DNA of 64,000 bases from Lutibacter agarilyticus (GCF_900188235.1 NZ_FZNT01000004.1:1-64000); one strand, 5' to 3'; counted from the stretch's first letter, positions 45,548 to 54,936 are shown. Notes: generated by a model from the sequence alone, not told the origin. Numbers and translations: made by a program.

Positions 45548-46405
45548 TTAATCTATTTGTTTAGACGAACGATAATATCTCATAATAATATTTGGATCAG
45601 GTAATAAAGTAGTTAATGCTTCATTTTTACCATCATAATCAAATAATGAAAGAACGTATCTAATACACTCTAACCTAGCTACTTTTTTGTCATTTGCCCT
45701 TACAATAATCCACGGACTATAACTTGTATGTGTTTTACTAAACATTTGCTCTTTGTAATGGGTGTATTGATCCCAAAGTCGCTGCCCTTCTTTATCTACA
45801 GGACTAAATTTCCATCTTTTTAATGGTGTTTTTAGTCGTGCATTAAATCTACGTAATTGTTCATCTTTTGATATTGAAAACCAAAGCTTAATAAGTGTTG
45901 TACCGTCTTCGTATAACATGTGTTCAAACTCGGGTACTTGCAACATGAAATTTTGATATTGAGTTTCCGTACAGAACCCCATAACAGGCTCAACAACAGC
46001 CCTATTATACCAACTTCTATCAAAAAAAACCATTTGGCCTGGGTTTGGTAATTTTCGAATATAACGTCTAAAATACCATTGACCTCGCTCAACATCTGTA
46101 GGTTTCGTTAATGCTACTAAGCGTGTAGATCTAGGATTTAAGTGTTCTGTAAAACGACGAATGTTACCACCTTTACCAGCTGCATCACGTCCTTCAAAAA
46201 TAATAGCAATTCGTTTGTTATTTTTCTTTACCCATTGCTGTAGTTTTACTAATTCTATTTGAAGTTTTTTTAACTCTTCCTCATAAAACAGTCTTTTCTT
46301 TACTTTGTCAATAGGAATTTTTTTACAAGTAATTGCATCAAATAATTCTTCATTTGAAGTTATATTCTGAAAATCTTCAAGCGTTAATTTAGGAGTCTCT
46401 TCCAT
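45548..46405 (-). CDS. ppk2: Polyphosphate kinase 2 (second paralogue)
   Basis: The 285-residue protein has the same motifs as its neighbour: IFEGRDAAGKGGNIRRF, TRLVALTKPTDVERGQWYFRRY and FFDRSWYNRAVVEPV. It has a longer C-terminal tail (LLPDPNIIMRYYRSSKQID). The two are clearly paralogues but diverged, so specialised roles are possible. Its ATG follows immediately on the TAA of the TauE/SafE gene (TAAATG), which implies coupled translation with the cbb3 assembly genes. Confidence 0.95.
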   Translation of the reverse strand: MEETPKLTLEDFQNITSNEELFDAITCKKIPIDKVKKRLFYEEELKKLQIELVKLQQWVKKNNKRIAIIFEGRDAAGKGGNIRRFTEHLNPRSTRLVALTKPTDVERGQWYFRRYIRKLPNPGQMVFFDRSWYNRAVVEPVMGFCTETQYQNFMLQVPEFEHMLYEDGTTLIKLWFSISKDEQLRRFNARLKTPLKRWKFSPVDKEGQRLWDQYTHYKEQMFSKTHTSYSPWIIVRANDKKVARLECIRYVLSLFDYDGKNEALTTLLPDPNIIMRYYRSSKQID

Positions 46406-47128
46406 TTATTCTATCTTTTCAATGGTTACACAATCAGCTGGGTTGTTAGAAATTTGCAATTTAGCATCGGAAGGAGAAATATAAGGAATTCCTAAACCTA
46501 GCCCTCGCAAAATAAACAATAATCCAATAATAACAACAAAAACAGGTATTACTTTCTGAATTTTTGCTCTAATAGATAAATTTACAAAATTTCCTATTAA
46601 TACTGCTGCCGTCATTAAAGGAATTGTACCCAATCCGAATAAGAACATGTAAAAGGCTCCTTGAGAAGAATTACCTGTTGAAATTGAACCAATTAATGCC
46701 ATGTACACTAATCCACAAGGTAAAAAACCATTAAAAAACCCAATTGAAAATATAGATTTATTGGACTTTTTATTTAAATAAAACCCTAGTTTTTTTTTGA
46801 CTTGCCCTATAATTTTATACAAAGGCTTAGAAAAATTATACTTATTAAAAATTGAAGCGGGAATTACAATTAAAAGAATCATAATTACCCCCATTAAAAT
46901 GGATAAACGCTGCTGAAAACCGGCTAAATATAATCCTTTACCAATAAAACCGAATAATAAACCAATTATTGAATAGCTTATCAATCTCCCTAAATGATAC
47001 AAGAATATCTGGTAAAATAATCTAGTCTTTGTAGATCTATCAACTGGTAATACAAAAGCAATAGGTCCACACATACCAATACAATGAAAGCTTCCTGCTA
47101 GTCCTAATACCAGTGCGGTCCAAAGCAT
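46406..47128 (-). CDS. TauE/SafE (DsbD-like) membrane protein of the cbb3 cluster
   Basis: The 240-residue protein has six or so membrane segments and starts MLWTALVLGLAGSFHCIGMCGP, with a Cys-x3-Cys pair in the first helix. Further on it has GFFNGFLPCGLVYMALI. This is the sulfite exporter TauE/SafE-like family routinely found in Bacteroidota cbb3 oxidase clusters. There it is thought to assist assembly, possibly metal or thiol handling; that role is inferred. It lies 1 bp after fixH and touches ppk2. Confidence 0.83.
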   Translation of the reverse strand: MLWTALVLGLAGSFHCIGMCGPIAFVLPVDRSTKTRLFYQIFLYHLGRLISYSIIGLLFGFIGKGLYLAGFQQRLSILMGVIMILLIVIPASIFNKYNFSKPLYKIIGQVKKKLGFYLNKKSNKSIFSIGFFNGFLPCGLVYMALIGSISTGNSSQGAFYMFLFGLGTIPLMTAAVLIGNFVNLSIRAKIQKVIPVFVVIIGLLFILRGLGLGIPYISPSDAKLQISNNPADCVTIEKIE

Positions 47129-47129
47129 A

Positions 47130-47582
47130 CTAGTAATTGATTTTTTCTTTTAACATATAAATGTTATCACCAACCTTCCATTCAACCTTCACATCCCATC
47201 TACCTACCACCAACATATCATCTTTTATTAAAACCTGATTCGCAACTAAATTGATTGGCAATGAAAAATCAATTTTATCATTTGACAATCTTTTAAAATC
47301 TATAGTTCCTGTTATTTTTGAAAAATCAAATTCTGAAGGAAATGAAACTAGCAAACCATCAGCTACTTTTTGCAGGGTAACATTCTCTTTTAAATCAAGA
47401 CCTTTATTTTGCTTATCTATTTCTTGCTGATAATTTAACTCATCCATATAATAATTATCAGAAACTAAATGGTGATCATATTCTGGTAAAAAAGTTACTT
47501 TATATACAAATGACAGAATAAAAATAACAAATGAGGCAATAGCAATTATAATACCTGTAGGCCAACTTATTTTAAATTTCAT
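47130..47582 (-). CDS. fixH: FixH family protein
   Basis: The 150-residue protein has one N-terminal membrane helix (about 8-30, WPTGIIIAIASFVIFILSFV). A FixH domain with DNYYMDELNYQQEIDKQ follows, then a beta-rich C-terminal part ending WRVKVEWKVGD-like (here RWDVKVEWKVGD). FixH/CcoH is needed for maturation or stability of cbb3 oxidase. It lies between ccoG and the TauE/SafE gene. Confidence 0.88.
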   Translation of the reverse strand: MKFKISWPTGIIIAIASFVIFILSFVYKVTFLPEYDHHLVSDNYYMDELNYQQEIDKQNKGLDLKENVTLQKVADGLLVSFPSEFDFSKITGTIDFKRLSNDKIDFSLPINLVANQVLIKDDMLVVGRWDVKVEWKVGDNIYMLKEKINY

Positions 47583-47621
47583 ACGTTATTTTAGTTTTAG
47601 ATTGTAATAAAAAAATCATTA

Positions 47622-49037
47622 TTACTTAATAATTAATGGTCCCATAAAATTAGTAGAAGTTTGTTCTATCAACTTATCATTAGAATAAATACCCATTTTT
47701 AATTTTTCTTTTGACGAATTTAAATCTTTTTTATCAATTTCAACAAATAAAGTTCCTTCCTTTAAACCTTGCTTTTTAACATCAACATTACCACCAACCA
47801 TTTCAACAGAACCTTTGTGTGAAATTAACTTGATAGAAACATTGTTTATGTCTTCAGTTGTTTTATTGATAAACTTAACCGTATATACATTTTTAATGGT
47901 GGTTTCTGTGCTTTGAAAAGTTTGCCCTGGCAATCTTAAAATAGTAGCTTCAACATCGGTTCTTAAAAACAACATTGTAACCAATACACCAATTAAAATG
48001 GTTAAAATAACCGAATAAGCAATTAAACGTGCGTTGAATTTGAATGTTGCTTTTTTCTCAATATCATCTTCAGAAGCATAGCGTATTAAGCCTCTATCAA
48101 AACCTGTTTTGTCCATTATTTCATCACAAGCATCAATACAAGCGGTACAGTTAATGCATTCTAATTGGGTTCCGTTTCTAATATCAATACCTGTTGGACA
48201 AACATGTACACATTGTTTACAATCTATACAGTCTCCATTTCCTAAGGTAGCTCTATCTTCATCTTTTCGTAGTTTTTTCCTTCCATTTTCTCCTTCACCT
48301 CTTACAAAATCATACGCAACATTGATTGATTTATTGTCTAACAACACTCCTTGTAATCTTCCATACGGACAAACAATAATACATACTTGCTCTCTGAACC
48401 AAGCAAATACAAAATAAAATACAGCTGTAAAAACTAATAATTTAATAAGCATTCCTATGTTTGCTAAAGGGCCTTCAGTAATATAACCTAAGACCTCATC
48501 AGAACCAATAATATAAGCCAAAAACACATTTGAAATGATAAATGATATTAAAAAAAATGAAAACCATTTTAAGAATCTTTTTCTAATTTTTTCACCATTC
48601 CATTCTTGCTTTTCTAGCTTAATTTGCTTTGACCTATCACCTTCAATTAAATACTCAACTTTTCTAAATACCATTTCCATAAAAATGGTTTGTGGACACA
48701 TCCATCCACAAAAAATTCGTCCGAAAACTACGGTAAATAATATCACAAAAACAACACTTACCAACATTGAAATCACTAATAAATGAAAATCTTGCGGCCA
48801 AAAAGGAAATCCAAAAATGTGAAATTTACGTTCAATTATATTGAACAATAAAAATTGATTTCCTTTAATTTTCACAAAAGGAGCAGCCAACAAAAAAGCC
48901 AACAATACCCAACTTACATACGTACGATACTTATATAAATCACCTTTAGGTTTTTTAGGAAAAATAAAATTTCTTTTCCCAGATTCGTCTATTGTTGCAA
49001 TAGAATCTCTAAATACTTCTTTGTTTTCTTTATCCAT
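47622..49037 (-). CDS. ccoG: Cytochrome c oxidase accessory protein CcoG
   Basis: The 471-residue membrane protein has several helices, with GRIFCGWMCPQTIFMEMVFR and CIIVCPYGRLQGVLLDNKS. Two ferredoxin motifs follow, CIDCKQCVHVCPTGIDIRNG and CINCTACIDACDEIMDK, then a C-terminal Ig-like periplasmic domain. CcoG is a polyferredoxin reported to take part in copper reduction for cbb3 oxidase assembly. It has its own -7 element (49069-49076), downstream of the ccoP terminator. Confidence 0.95.
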   Translation of the reverse strand: MDKENKEVFRDSIATIDESGKRNFIFPKKPKGDLYKYRTYVSWVLLAFLLAAPFVKIKGNQFLLFNIIERKFHIFGFPFWPQDFHLLVISMLVSVVFVILFTVVFGRIFCGWMCPQTIFMEMVFRKVEYLIEGDRSKQIKLEKQEWNGEKIRKRFLKWFSFFLISFIISNVFLAYIIGSDEVLGYITEGPLANIGMLIKLLVFTAVFYFVFAWFREQVCIIVCPYGRLQGVLLDNKSINVAYDFVRGEGENGRKKLRKDEDRATLGNGDCIDCKQCVHVCPTGIDIRNGTQLECINCTACIDACDEIMDKTGFDRGLIRYASEDDIEKKATFKFNARLIAYSVILTILIGVLVTMLFLRTDVEATILRLPGQTFQSTETTIKNVYTVKFINKTTEDINNVSIKLISHKGSVEMVGGNVDVKKQGLKEGTLFVEIDKKDLNSSKEKLKMGIYSNDKLIEQTSTNFMGPLIIK

Positions 49038-49068
49038 ATTTAATTTAAAATTCTTGAAATGATAATCA

Positions 49069-49076
49069 CAAATTTA
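49069..49076 (-). promoter_or_regulatory. Probable -7 promoter element of ccoG-fixH-tauE-ppk2-ppk2
   Basis: TAAATTTG on the minus strand matches TAnnTTTG, 32-39 bp before the ccoG start codon. I found no good Fnr-type palindrome at -41; a weak ATGATAATCACAA-like sequence overlaps the element itself. Confidence 0.45.
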
Positions 49077-49115
49077 TCAAGATTATTTGACTGCATTAGA
49101 AACTTAAGTGACAAA

Positions 49116-49166
49116 AAAAAGGAAAAGGAAGTTGTTTTTTAAAACTGATACTTCATTTTCCTTTTT
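49116..49166 (-). terminator. Terminator of the ccoS-ccoNO-ccoQ-ccoP transcript
   Basis: On the minus strand, 16-base arms with one mismatch (49151-49166 and 49116-49131) enclose a 19-base loop and run into a T-rich tail. It lies 46 bp after the ccoP stop codon. Confidence 0.75.
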
Positions 49167-49211
49167 ATATAACTAAAATTATAAACTAATTTTATTGTTA
49201 TCAATTAGTTT

Positions 49212-49859
49212 TTATTCTTCTGGCCAAGTAATGTCTCCTTCAGGAGCTTTTGGATTTGCAGGAGTTGATCCTTGCATTGAAATAATATAACTAGCCAATT
49301 GAATTCTTTCTTCTCTGGTAATTGTAGATTCCCAAGCAATCATACCTTTACCCGGTCTTCCTCCATTTGTTAAGGTATTAAAGATCGATTTAACATCACC
49401 TCCTAATATCCATTTATTATCAGTTAAATTAGGTCCAATACTACCTCCTAAATCAGCTAAATGACAAGCAAAACAAGTTTTTGAAGTAAACAATTCTTTT
49501 CCTTTTGCAATACTTTCAGCATCTGTTAAAACAACAATATTTGAATCATCAAATAATTGTGGATTTGCTGCTTTATAAGCATCAACCTCTGCTTTTCCTT
49601 GTGCTACTTCAGCTTTATATTCTTTCTCTTGGCTATATTCTTCTGAATTATAAAATACTTGAAAAATATAAAATACACTTATAGCAATGGTAATGTAAAA
49701 ACCATACAACCACCAAGGCGGCAATACATTGTCTAATTCTCTAATACCATCATAATCGTGGTCTAATAATATATCTTCCTCTGTCCCTAACTCGTGGGCT
49801 TTTGTCATGGATTTCATGAACTTTTTCCAACCCGATAAATTTTCTGAACTTTTACTCAT
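49212..49859 (-). CDS. ccoP: cbb3-type cytochrome c oxidase subunit III (mono-haem CcoP)
   Basis: The 215-residue protein has a FixP N-terminal domain with DHDYDGIRELDNVLPPWWLYGFY and a membrane helix (about 52-70). One cytochrome c domain follows, with haem motif CFACH near residue 129 and the distal GKGMIAWES Met. Classical CcoP has two haem c groups and about 300 residues. Only one CxxCH is present here, so this is a shorter electron-entry subunit. It overlaps ccoQ by 8 bp. Confidence 0.92.
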   Translation of the reverse strand: MSKSSENLSGWKKFMKSMTKAHELGTEEDILLDHDYDGIRELDNVLPPWWLYGFYITIAISVFYIFQVFYNSEEYSQEKEYKAEVAQGKAEVDAYKAANPQLFDDSNIVVLTDAESIAKGKELFTSKTCFACHLADLGGSIGPNLTDNKWILGGDVKSIFNTLTNGGRPGKGMIAWESTITREERIQLASYIISMQGSTPANPKAPEGDITWPEE

Positions 49860-50049
49860 GGTTAATTTCTTTAATATTAGTTTCGTTATCTAAAGGTAAT
49901 TGGCTTATTTCATCAATACTTCTTTTAGGTAATTTAAAAACAAATACAATCATTGTTATAAAAACCGTAAAAAACAATAATAATGAAATTATTGGATACA
50001 TTTCAACACCATCAATACCTTCTAGATTATGTTTGATAAATTTTAACAT
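49852..50049 (-). CDS. ccoQ: CcoQ-like small membrane subunit
   Basis: The 65-residue protein has one membrane helix (about 18-40, MYPIISLLLFFTVFITMIVFV) followed by a polar tail, and lies between ccoNO and ccoP. CcoQ/FixQ proteins are small and poorly conserved; assignment rests on size, single helix and position. It lies 7 bp after ccoNO. Confidence 0.82.
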   Translation of the reverse strand: MLKFIKHNLEGIDGVEMYPIISLLLFFTVFITMIVFVFKLPKRSIDEISQLPLDNETNIKEINHE

Positions 50050-50056
50050 CCTTTAA

Positions 50057-52225
50057 TTATTTTAGTGCTGTTCTTCCTACTTTAATATCTGTACCTAAAC
50101 GTTGTAAATAGGCAATTAAAGCTACAATCTCTTTATTTTGAATATTACTTGAACCGTAATTTTTCACAAACTCAGGATCTTGTCTTAGGTTATTCTCAAT
50201 TTCTTTAGCTTGTGCCAATAATTGTTGTTTAGCTCCAGCAATATCTTCATCTGAATAAGGCACTCCTAAATTAACTAAACCACCCATTTTATCTTCAATA
50301 TTTGAAGCATTTAAATCGTTTTTAATTAACCAAGAATAACGAGGCATAATTGAACCTGGAGATGTTGAACGTGGATCCATCATATGGTTAAAGTGCCAGT
50401 TATCGTTGTATTTACCACCAACTCTATGTACATCTGGTCCTGTTCTACGTGATCCCCACAAAAATGGGAAATCGTATACAAATTCACCTGCTTTTGAATA
50501 TTCTCCATAACGCTCAACTTCTGAACGGAAAGGGCGAATCATTTGCGAGTGACAGTTATTACAACCTTCTCTAATATAAATATCTCTACCTTCTAATTCT
50601 AAAGGTGTATAAGGCTTTACACTTGATATTGTTGGAACATTTGATTTCACCAAAAATAACGGTACTATTTCAACCAAACCACCAATCAAAATTGCCACAG
50701 TAGTCAAAATAGAAAACAAAACTACTTTACGTTCTAACCAAGTATGAAAACCTTCACCAGCTATACGTTTTCCACTAATTTTTTTCAATGGAGCTGCTTC
50801 AGCTAATTCATCCTCAACCGTTGAACCTGCTTTGGCAGTTTTAATAATATTAATCGCCAATAAAACAAAACCTGTTAAATATAAAGTACCTCCAATAGCA
50901 CGCATTGCGTACATTGGTATTACTTGTGTTACTGTTTCTAAGAAGTTACCGTAAACTAATGTACCATCAGGATTGAATTGTTTCCACAAAAAGGCTTGTG
51001 TAAATCCTGCAACATACAACGGAATTGCATAAAATAAAATACCTAAAGTACCTAACCAGAAGTGTGTATTGGCTAACTTTTTAGAGTACAATGGTGTTTT
51101 CCAAAGTTTTTCGGCTAACCAATAAACAATACCTGCAATCATAAATCCATTCCAAGCTAACGCTCCAATATGAACGTGACCTACAATCCAATCTGTATAA
51201 TGACCTATTGCATTTAAGTTTTTAAATGATAACATTGGACCTTCAAACGTTGCCATACCATAACCTGTAATTGCAACTACAAAGAATTTTAACACTGGGT
51301 TTTCACGAACTTTATCCCACGCTCCACGAAGCGTTAATAAACCGTTAATCATACCACCCCAAGATGGGAAAATCAACATAATAGAAAATACAGTACCTAA
51401 GTTTTGTGCCCACTCTGGTAATGCTGTGTATAATAAATGGTGCGGTCCTGCCCATATGTATAAGAAAATTAATGTCCAGAAGTGAATTATAGAAAGTCTA
51501 TAAGAATACACTGGTCTGTTTGCTACTTTAGGAACAAAGTAATACATTAAACCTAATACTGGAGTTGTTAAGAAAAATGCCACGGCATTATGTCCGTACC
51601 ACCATTGTATCAAAGCATCTTGTACTCCTGAATATATAGAGTAACTTTTAAATGCTGTAATTGGCATTTCAAGATTATTAAATATGTAAAGTACAGCAAT
51701 GGTTATTAGTGTTGCAATATAAAACCAAATTGCAACATAAATATGTCTTTGTCTTCTTTTTAAAATAGTACCAATAAGGTTAATCCCAAATATTACCCAA
51801 ATAAATACAACGGCTAAATCTATTGGCCATTCTAATTCTGCATATTCTTTAGATGAAGTTAAACCTAGAGGTAACGTTATGGCTGCAGCTACAATAATTG
51901 CTTGCCATCCCCAAAAGTGAATTCTACTTAAAACGTCATTAAACATTCTTGCTTTAAGCAATCTTTGGGTTGAATAATAAATTCCAAGGAAAATTCCATT
52001 ACCAACAAATGCAAAAATAACGGCATTGGTATGTAATGGACGCAAACGCCCGAAACTTAACCATGAAATAGCGTTATCAGCTCCTGCAAATTCTAATAAT
52101 CCTGGGAAAACAAAAAGTAGCGCTACTAAAAGCCCTACTAACATACCTACAACTCCCCATAGAATTGTAGCCCAAAGAAACATTTTTACGATTTTATTAT
52201 CATAATAAAACTGTTCTTTTTCCAT
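50057..52225 (-). CDS. ccoNO: Fused cbb3-type cytochrome c oxidase subunits I and II (CcoNO)
   Basis: The 722-residue protein joins catalytic CcoN (about 1-480) to the haem c subunit CcoO (about 500-722). The CcoN part has about twelve helices, with FGRLRPLHTNAVIF, WWYGHNAVAFFLTTPVLG (the haem-copper His-Asn/Tyr region), WAGPHHLLYTALPEW with paired His ligands, and HVHIGALAWNGFM. The CcoO part has REGCNNCHSQMIRPF with the haem c site CNNCH and GSRRTGPDVHRVGGKY. Fusion of ccoN and ccoO is known in Bacteroidota. The enzyme is a high-affinity terminal oxidase. Confidence 0.96.
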   Translation of the reverse strand: MEKEQFYYDNKIVKMFLWATILWGVVGMLVGLLVALLFVFPGLLEFAGADNAISWLSFGRLRPLHTNAVIFAFVGNGIFLGIYYSTQRLLKARMFNDVLSRIHFWGWQAIIVAAAITLPLGLTSSKEYAELEWPIDLAVVFIWVIFGINLIGTILKRRQRHIYVAIWFYIATLITIAVLYIFNNLEMPITAFKSYSIYSGVQDALIQWWYGHNAVAFFLTTPVLGLMYYFVPKVANRPVYSYRLSIIHFWTLIFLYIWAGPHHLLYTALPEWAQNLGTVFSIMLIFPSWGGMINGLLTLRGAWDKVRENPVLKFFVVAITGYGMATFEGPMLSFKNLNAIGHYTDWIVGHVHIGALAWNGFMIAGIVYWLAEKLWKTPLYSKKLANTHFWLGTLGILFYAIPLYVAGFTQAFLWKQFNPDGTLVYGNFLETVTQVIPMYAMRAIGGTLYLTGFVLLAINIIKTAKAGSTVEDELAEAAPLKKISGKRIAGEGFHTWLERKVVLFSILTTVAILIGGLVEIVPLFLVKSNVPTISSVKPYTPLELEGRDIYIREGCNNCHSQMIRPFRSEVERYGEYSKAGEFVYDFPFLWGSRRTGPDVHRVGGKYNDNWHFNHMMDPRSTSPGSIMPRYSWLIKNDLNASNIEDKMGGLVNLGVPYSDEDIAGAKQQLLAQAKEIENNLRQDPEFVKNYGSSNIQNKEIVALIAYLQRLGTDIKVGRTALK

Positions 52226-52246
52226 ACTTGTTTGATTAATTAAGTG

Positions 52247-52429
52247 TTAATTATTATTTAATTGTTTGTTCTCTTTTTTTGTGGTAACCAACTCGTCATC
52301 AAAAAGCATACGAACAGATGGCGTGTATGTATCATCATACTGCCCTGATTTGACTGATTTAATAAATGCGATGAAAAAAAATACGGCAACAATAATACTT
52401 ACGCCTATTGTTATGTAGACTACCTCCAT
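52247..52429 (-). CDS. ccoS: cbb3-type oxidase assembly protein CcoS
   Basis: The 60-residue protein has one N-terminal helix (MEVVYITIGVSIIVAVFFFIAF). The conserved CcoS segment AFIKSVKSGQYDDTYTPSVRMLFDD follows. CcoS is required for haem and copper insertion into CcoN. It is the first gene of the oxidase operon and lies 21 bp before ccoNO. An Fnr-type site and a -7 element precede it. Confidence 0.93.
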   Translation of the reverse strand: MEVVYITIGVSIIVAVFFFIAFIKSVKSGQYDDTYTPSVRMLFDDELVTTKKENKQLNNN

Positions 52430-52461
52430 ATTTAATTACGAGTTTTTATAGTTAGTTAACA

Positions 52462-52469
52462 CAAATATA
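52462..52469 (-). promoter_or_regulatory. -7 promoter element of the ccoS-ccoNO-ccoQ-ccoP operon
   Basis: TATATTTG on the minus strand matches TAnnTTTG. The inferred start of transcription is near 52456, which places the Fnr-type palindrome at 52491-52504 at about -41.5, the position expected for a class II activator. Confidence 0.6.
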
Positions 52470-52490
52470 AATTTTATTTCTTAAATTAGT

Positions 52491-52504
52491 ATGATAATTA
52501 TCAA
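52491..52504. promoter_or_regulatory. Fnr-type operator upstream of ccoS
   Basis: ATGATAATTATCAA differs from the E. coli FNR consensus TTGAT-N4-ATCAA at one base and contains the perfect 12-bp palindrome TGATAATTATCA. Its position relative to the ccoS -7 element and a nearby fnr-like gene support function. Binding is inferred. Confidence 0.6.
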
Positions 52505-52546
52505 TTTTAAAAAATAGCTGATTTTATTCTTAAATCCCCTCCTAAA

Positions 52547-54916
52547 TTAAAGCTTTTTTGATATCCAATTCGTAAGAATTGTAACAAAAACAACTATAGA
52601 TATGGAACTTAACGGCATTAGAATTGCAGCTACTACAGGAGTTAATTGCCCCGTTAAAGCAAAATACATTCCAATAATATTATAGCAAAAAGAAACAATA
52701 AAACTTGCTTTTATAACTCCTATTGTTTGTTTTGAAAGCATTAAAAACTCTGGAAATTTATGAAACAATTTAGCATCTAAAATAGCATCACAAGCTGGTG
52801 AAAAAACATTTACGTCTTCTGAAATGGCAATTCCAATAGTACTTTGAGCCAAAGCTCCAGCATCATTTAAACCATCTCCAACCATCATTACTTTATTGCC
52901 TTTACTTTGAAGTTCTTTAATAAACTGTAATTTATCCTCAGGTTTTTGATTAAAATAAAATTCAATATTTGTAGGCAATATTTTCTCTAAATAACTTTTT
53001 TCACCATCATTATCCCCCGATAAAATGATCAATTTGTATTGTCTTGATAGTTCACTAAAAACACTATCTAAACCACTTCTATAACTATTTTTGAACCTAA
53101 AACAACCTTTTAATTGATTGTTTATTTTAATATAAATTGAAGTTTCATTTGTTGTATTTGAATTCACCTCTAAAAAGCTAGATGACCCTAATTTTATATA
53201 ATTATCATTTACTGCCGCTTGTATTCCTTTCCCCAAAATTTCTTCAAAATGTGTTGGCTTTTCCTCGAAGGGTTCTTCGGAAATAAAACGATATAAAGAT
53301 CTGCTTAAAGGATGGTTTGAAGCTCGTAAAACTGTTTTCACCAACCTCAATTCTTCTTCAATCAAATTCTCGCCCTCATAGTTGATTTGAGTTTTATCGC
53401 TTGATGTAATTGTACCTGTTTTGTCAAAAATAATGGTATCTACTTTTGAAATATGTTCAATTGTTTCTGCATTCTTTAAGTAAAATTTATTGTACCCAAA
53501 AATACGCAACATATTTCCTATTGCAAACGGCGCCGATAATGCTAAAGCACAAGGACAAGCAATTATCAACACTGCAGTAATCACATTAAAAGCCATAGAA
53601 GAATCGGTTACATACCAATAAATTCCAGCAAATAGTGCAATTGTTAAAATAGCAATAGTAAAATATTTGCTAATCGTATCGGTTATATTTTTAATGGTAA
53701 TTTCATTTGTTTTACTAAACACATCATTACTCCACAACTGTGTTAAATAACTTTGAGACATGGTGTTTACAACTTCCATTTCTATAGCCCCTGCAGTTTG
53801 CTTACCTCCTGCAAATAATTTATCTCCAGATTGTTTGGAAACTGGCACAGATTCTCCTGTAACAAAACTATAATCAATAGCTGCATTTCCATTTATTAAT
53901 ATTCCATCAACAGGAATTAATTCTTCGTTTCTAATTAGCAAACGATCACCTTTTACAATATCATTTACGGGTATACTCGCTTCAAAAGCATCTATTATTT
54001 TTGTTACAGCAATAGGGAAATACGATTTATAATCACGTTCAAATGATAAAAAATTATAGGTTTTTTGTTGAAAAAACTTCCCTATTAATAGAAAGAAAAC
54101 CAAGCCTGTTAAACTATCAAAAAAACCACTTCCTATATCTAAAAATATTTCAATTGAGCTTCGTATAAATAATACTGAAATACCTATTGCAATAGGCACG
54201 TCTATGTTTAAAATACGATGTTTTAACCCTTTATAGGCAGATATAAAATAGTTTTTTGCTGAATAAAAAACAACAGGAATTGACATAGAAAACATTAAAT
54301 ACCTAAACAGATATTTATATTTTTCTAACCAAAAACCATCTACTTGAAAATACTCTGGAAAAGACAATAGCATGATGTTACCAAAACAAAATGCAGCAAT
54401 GGCAACTTGATAAATTAATGTTTTATCAACTTTGTTTGTTTTAGCATCAGCATCATCTAAACTAATATAAGGTTCGTAACCAATTGAGGTAGATAGTTCT
54501 ACTATTTCTTTTAAAGAAGTTCGCGCATTTTTAAATGTTACACGTAATGTTTTATTTGTAAAATTAACCATTGAAGTAGTAACTCCATTATTTAATTTAC
54601 TTAAATTCTCGAGTACCCAAATACAAGAGCTACAATGAATACTAGGTATATAAAGTTCTACAACAGAAGTGTCACCATCATTAAATTCTAATAGCTTTTC
54701 TACAATAGTTTCGTTTTCTAAATAATTATATTTTCCTTGAATTTCAGATGGGATTGTACCTGGAGTTTTTTCAAAATCATAATAACAACCTAACTCACTA
54801 GTATTCAGTATTTCATAAACTGTTTTACACCCATTACAACAAAAGCTTTTTTCATCAAATAAAATTGCTTTTTTATCACAATCTAATCCACAATGATAAC
54901 AACTTGTTTTACCCAT
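52547..54916 (-). CDS. ccoI: Copper-transporting P-type ATPase of the cbb3 cluster (CcoI/FixI)
   Basis: This P1B ATPase should deliver copper for cbb3 assembly. It has an N-terminal Cys-rich domain (CYHCGLDC, then CCNGCKTVYEI) and an HMA domain with IHCSSCIW. Eight or so helices follow, with TGESVPV, the CPC motif ACPCALALSAPF, DKTGTIT and MVGDGLNDAGAL. I chose the ATG at 54916 (MGKTSCYHCG). An in-frame TTG at 54949 lies upstream of the inferred promoter and is unlikely. It diverges from the Fnr-like gene. Confidence 0.94.
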   Translation of the reverse strand: MGKTSCYHCGLDCDKKAILFDEKSFCCNGCKTVYEILNTSELGCYYDFEKTPGTIPSEIQGKYNYLENETIVEKLLEFNDGDTSVVELYIPSIHCSSCIWVLENLSKLNNGVTTSMVNFTNKTLRVTFKNARTSLKEIVELSTSIGYEPYISLDDADAKTNKVDKTLIYQVAIAAFCFGNIMLLSFPEYFQVDGFWLEKYKYLFRYLMFSMSIPVVFYSAKNYFISAYKGLKHRILNIDVPIAIGISVLFIRSSIEIFLDIGSGFFDSLTGLVFFLLIGKFFQQKTYNFLSFERDYKSYFPIAVTKIIDAFEASIPVNDIVKGDRLLIRNEELIPVDGILINGNAAIDYSFVTGESVPVSKQSGDKLFAGGKQTAGAIEMEVVNTMSQSYLTQLWSNDVFSKTNEITIKNITDTISKYFTIAILTIALFAGIYWYVTDSSMAFNVITAVLIIACPCALALSAPFAIGNMLRIFGYNKFYLKNAETIEHISKVDTIIFDKTGTITSSDKTQINYEGENLIEEELRLVKTVLRASNHPLSRSLYRFISEEPFEEKPTHFEEILGKGIQAAVNDNYIKLGSSSFLEVNSNTTNETSIYIKINNQLKGCFRFKNSYRSGLDSVFSELSRQYKLIILSGDNDGEKSYLEKILPTNIEFYFNQKPEDKLQFIKELQSKGNKVMMVGDGLNDAGALAQSTIGIAISEDVNVFSPACDAILDAKLFHKFPEFLMLSKQTIGVIKASFIVSFCYNIIGMYFALTGQLTPVVAAILMPLSSISIVVFVTILTNWISKKL

Positions 54917-54936
54917 TAATATTCCTATTTCATTGA

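Noticed and set aside
48109-48417. A 102-codon plus-strand open frame opposite ccoG
   Set aside because: It mirrors the Cys-rich ferredoxin region of ccoG on the other strand and has no promoter or family resemblance.
49055-49080. Fnr-type site upstream of ccoG
   Set aside because: The ATGATAATCACAA-like sequence lacks a matching second half and overlaps the -7 element, so it gives no convincing dyad at an activator position.
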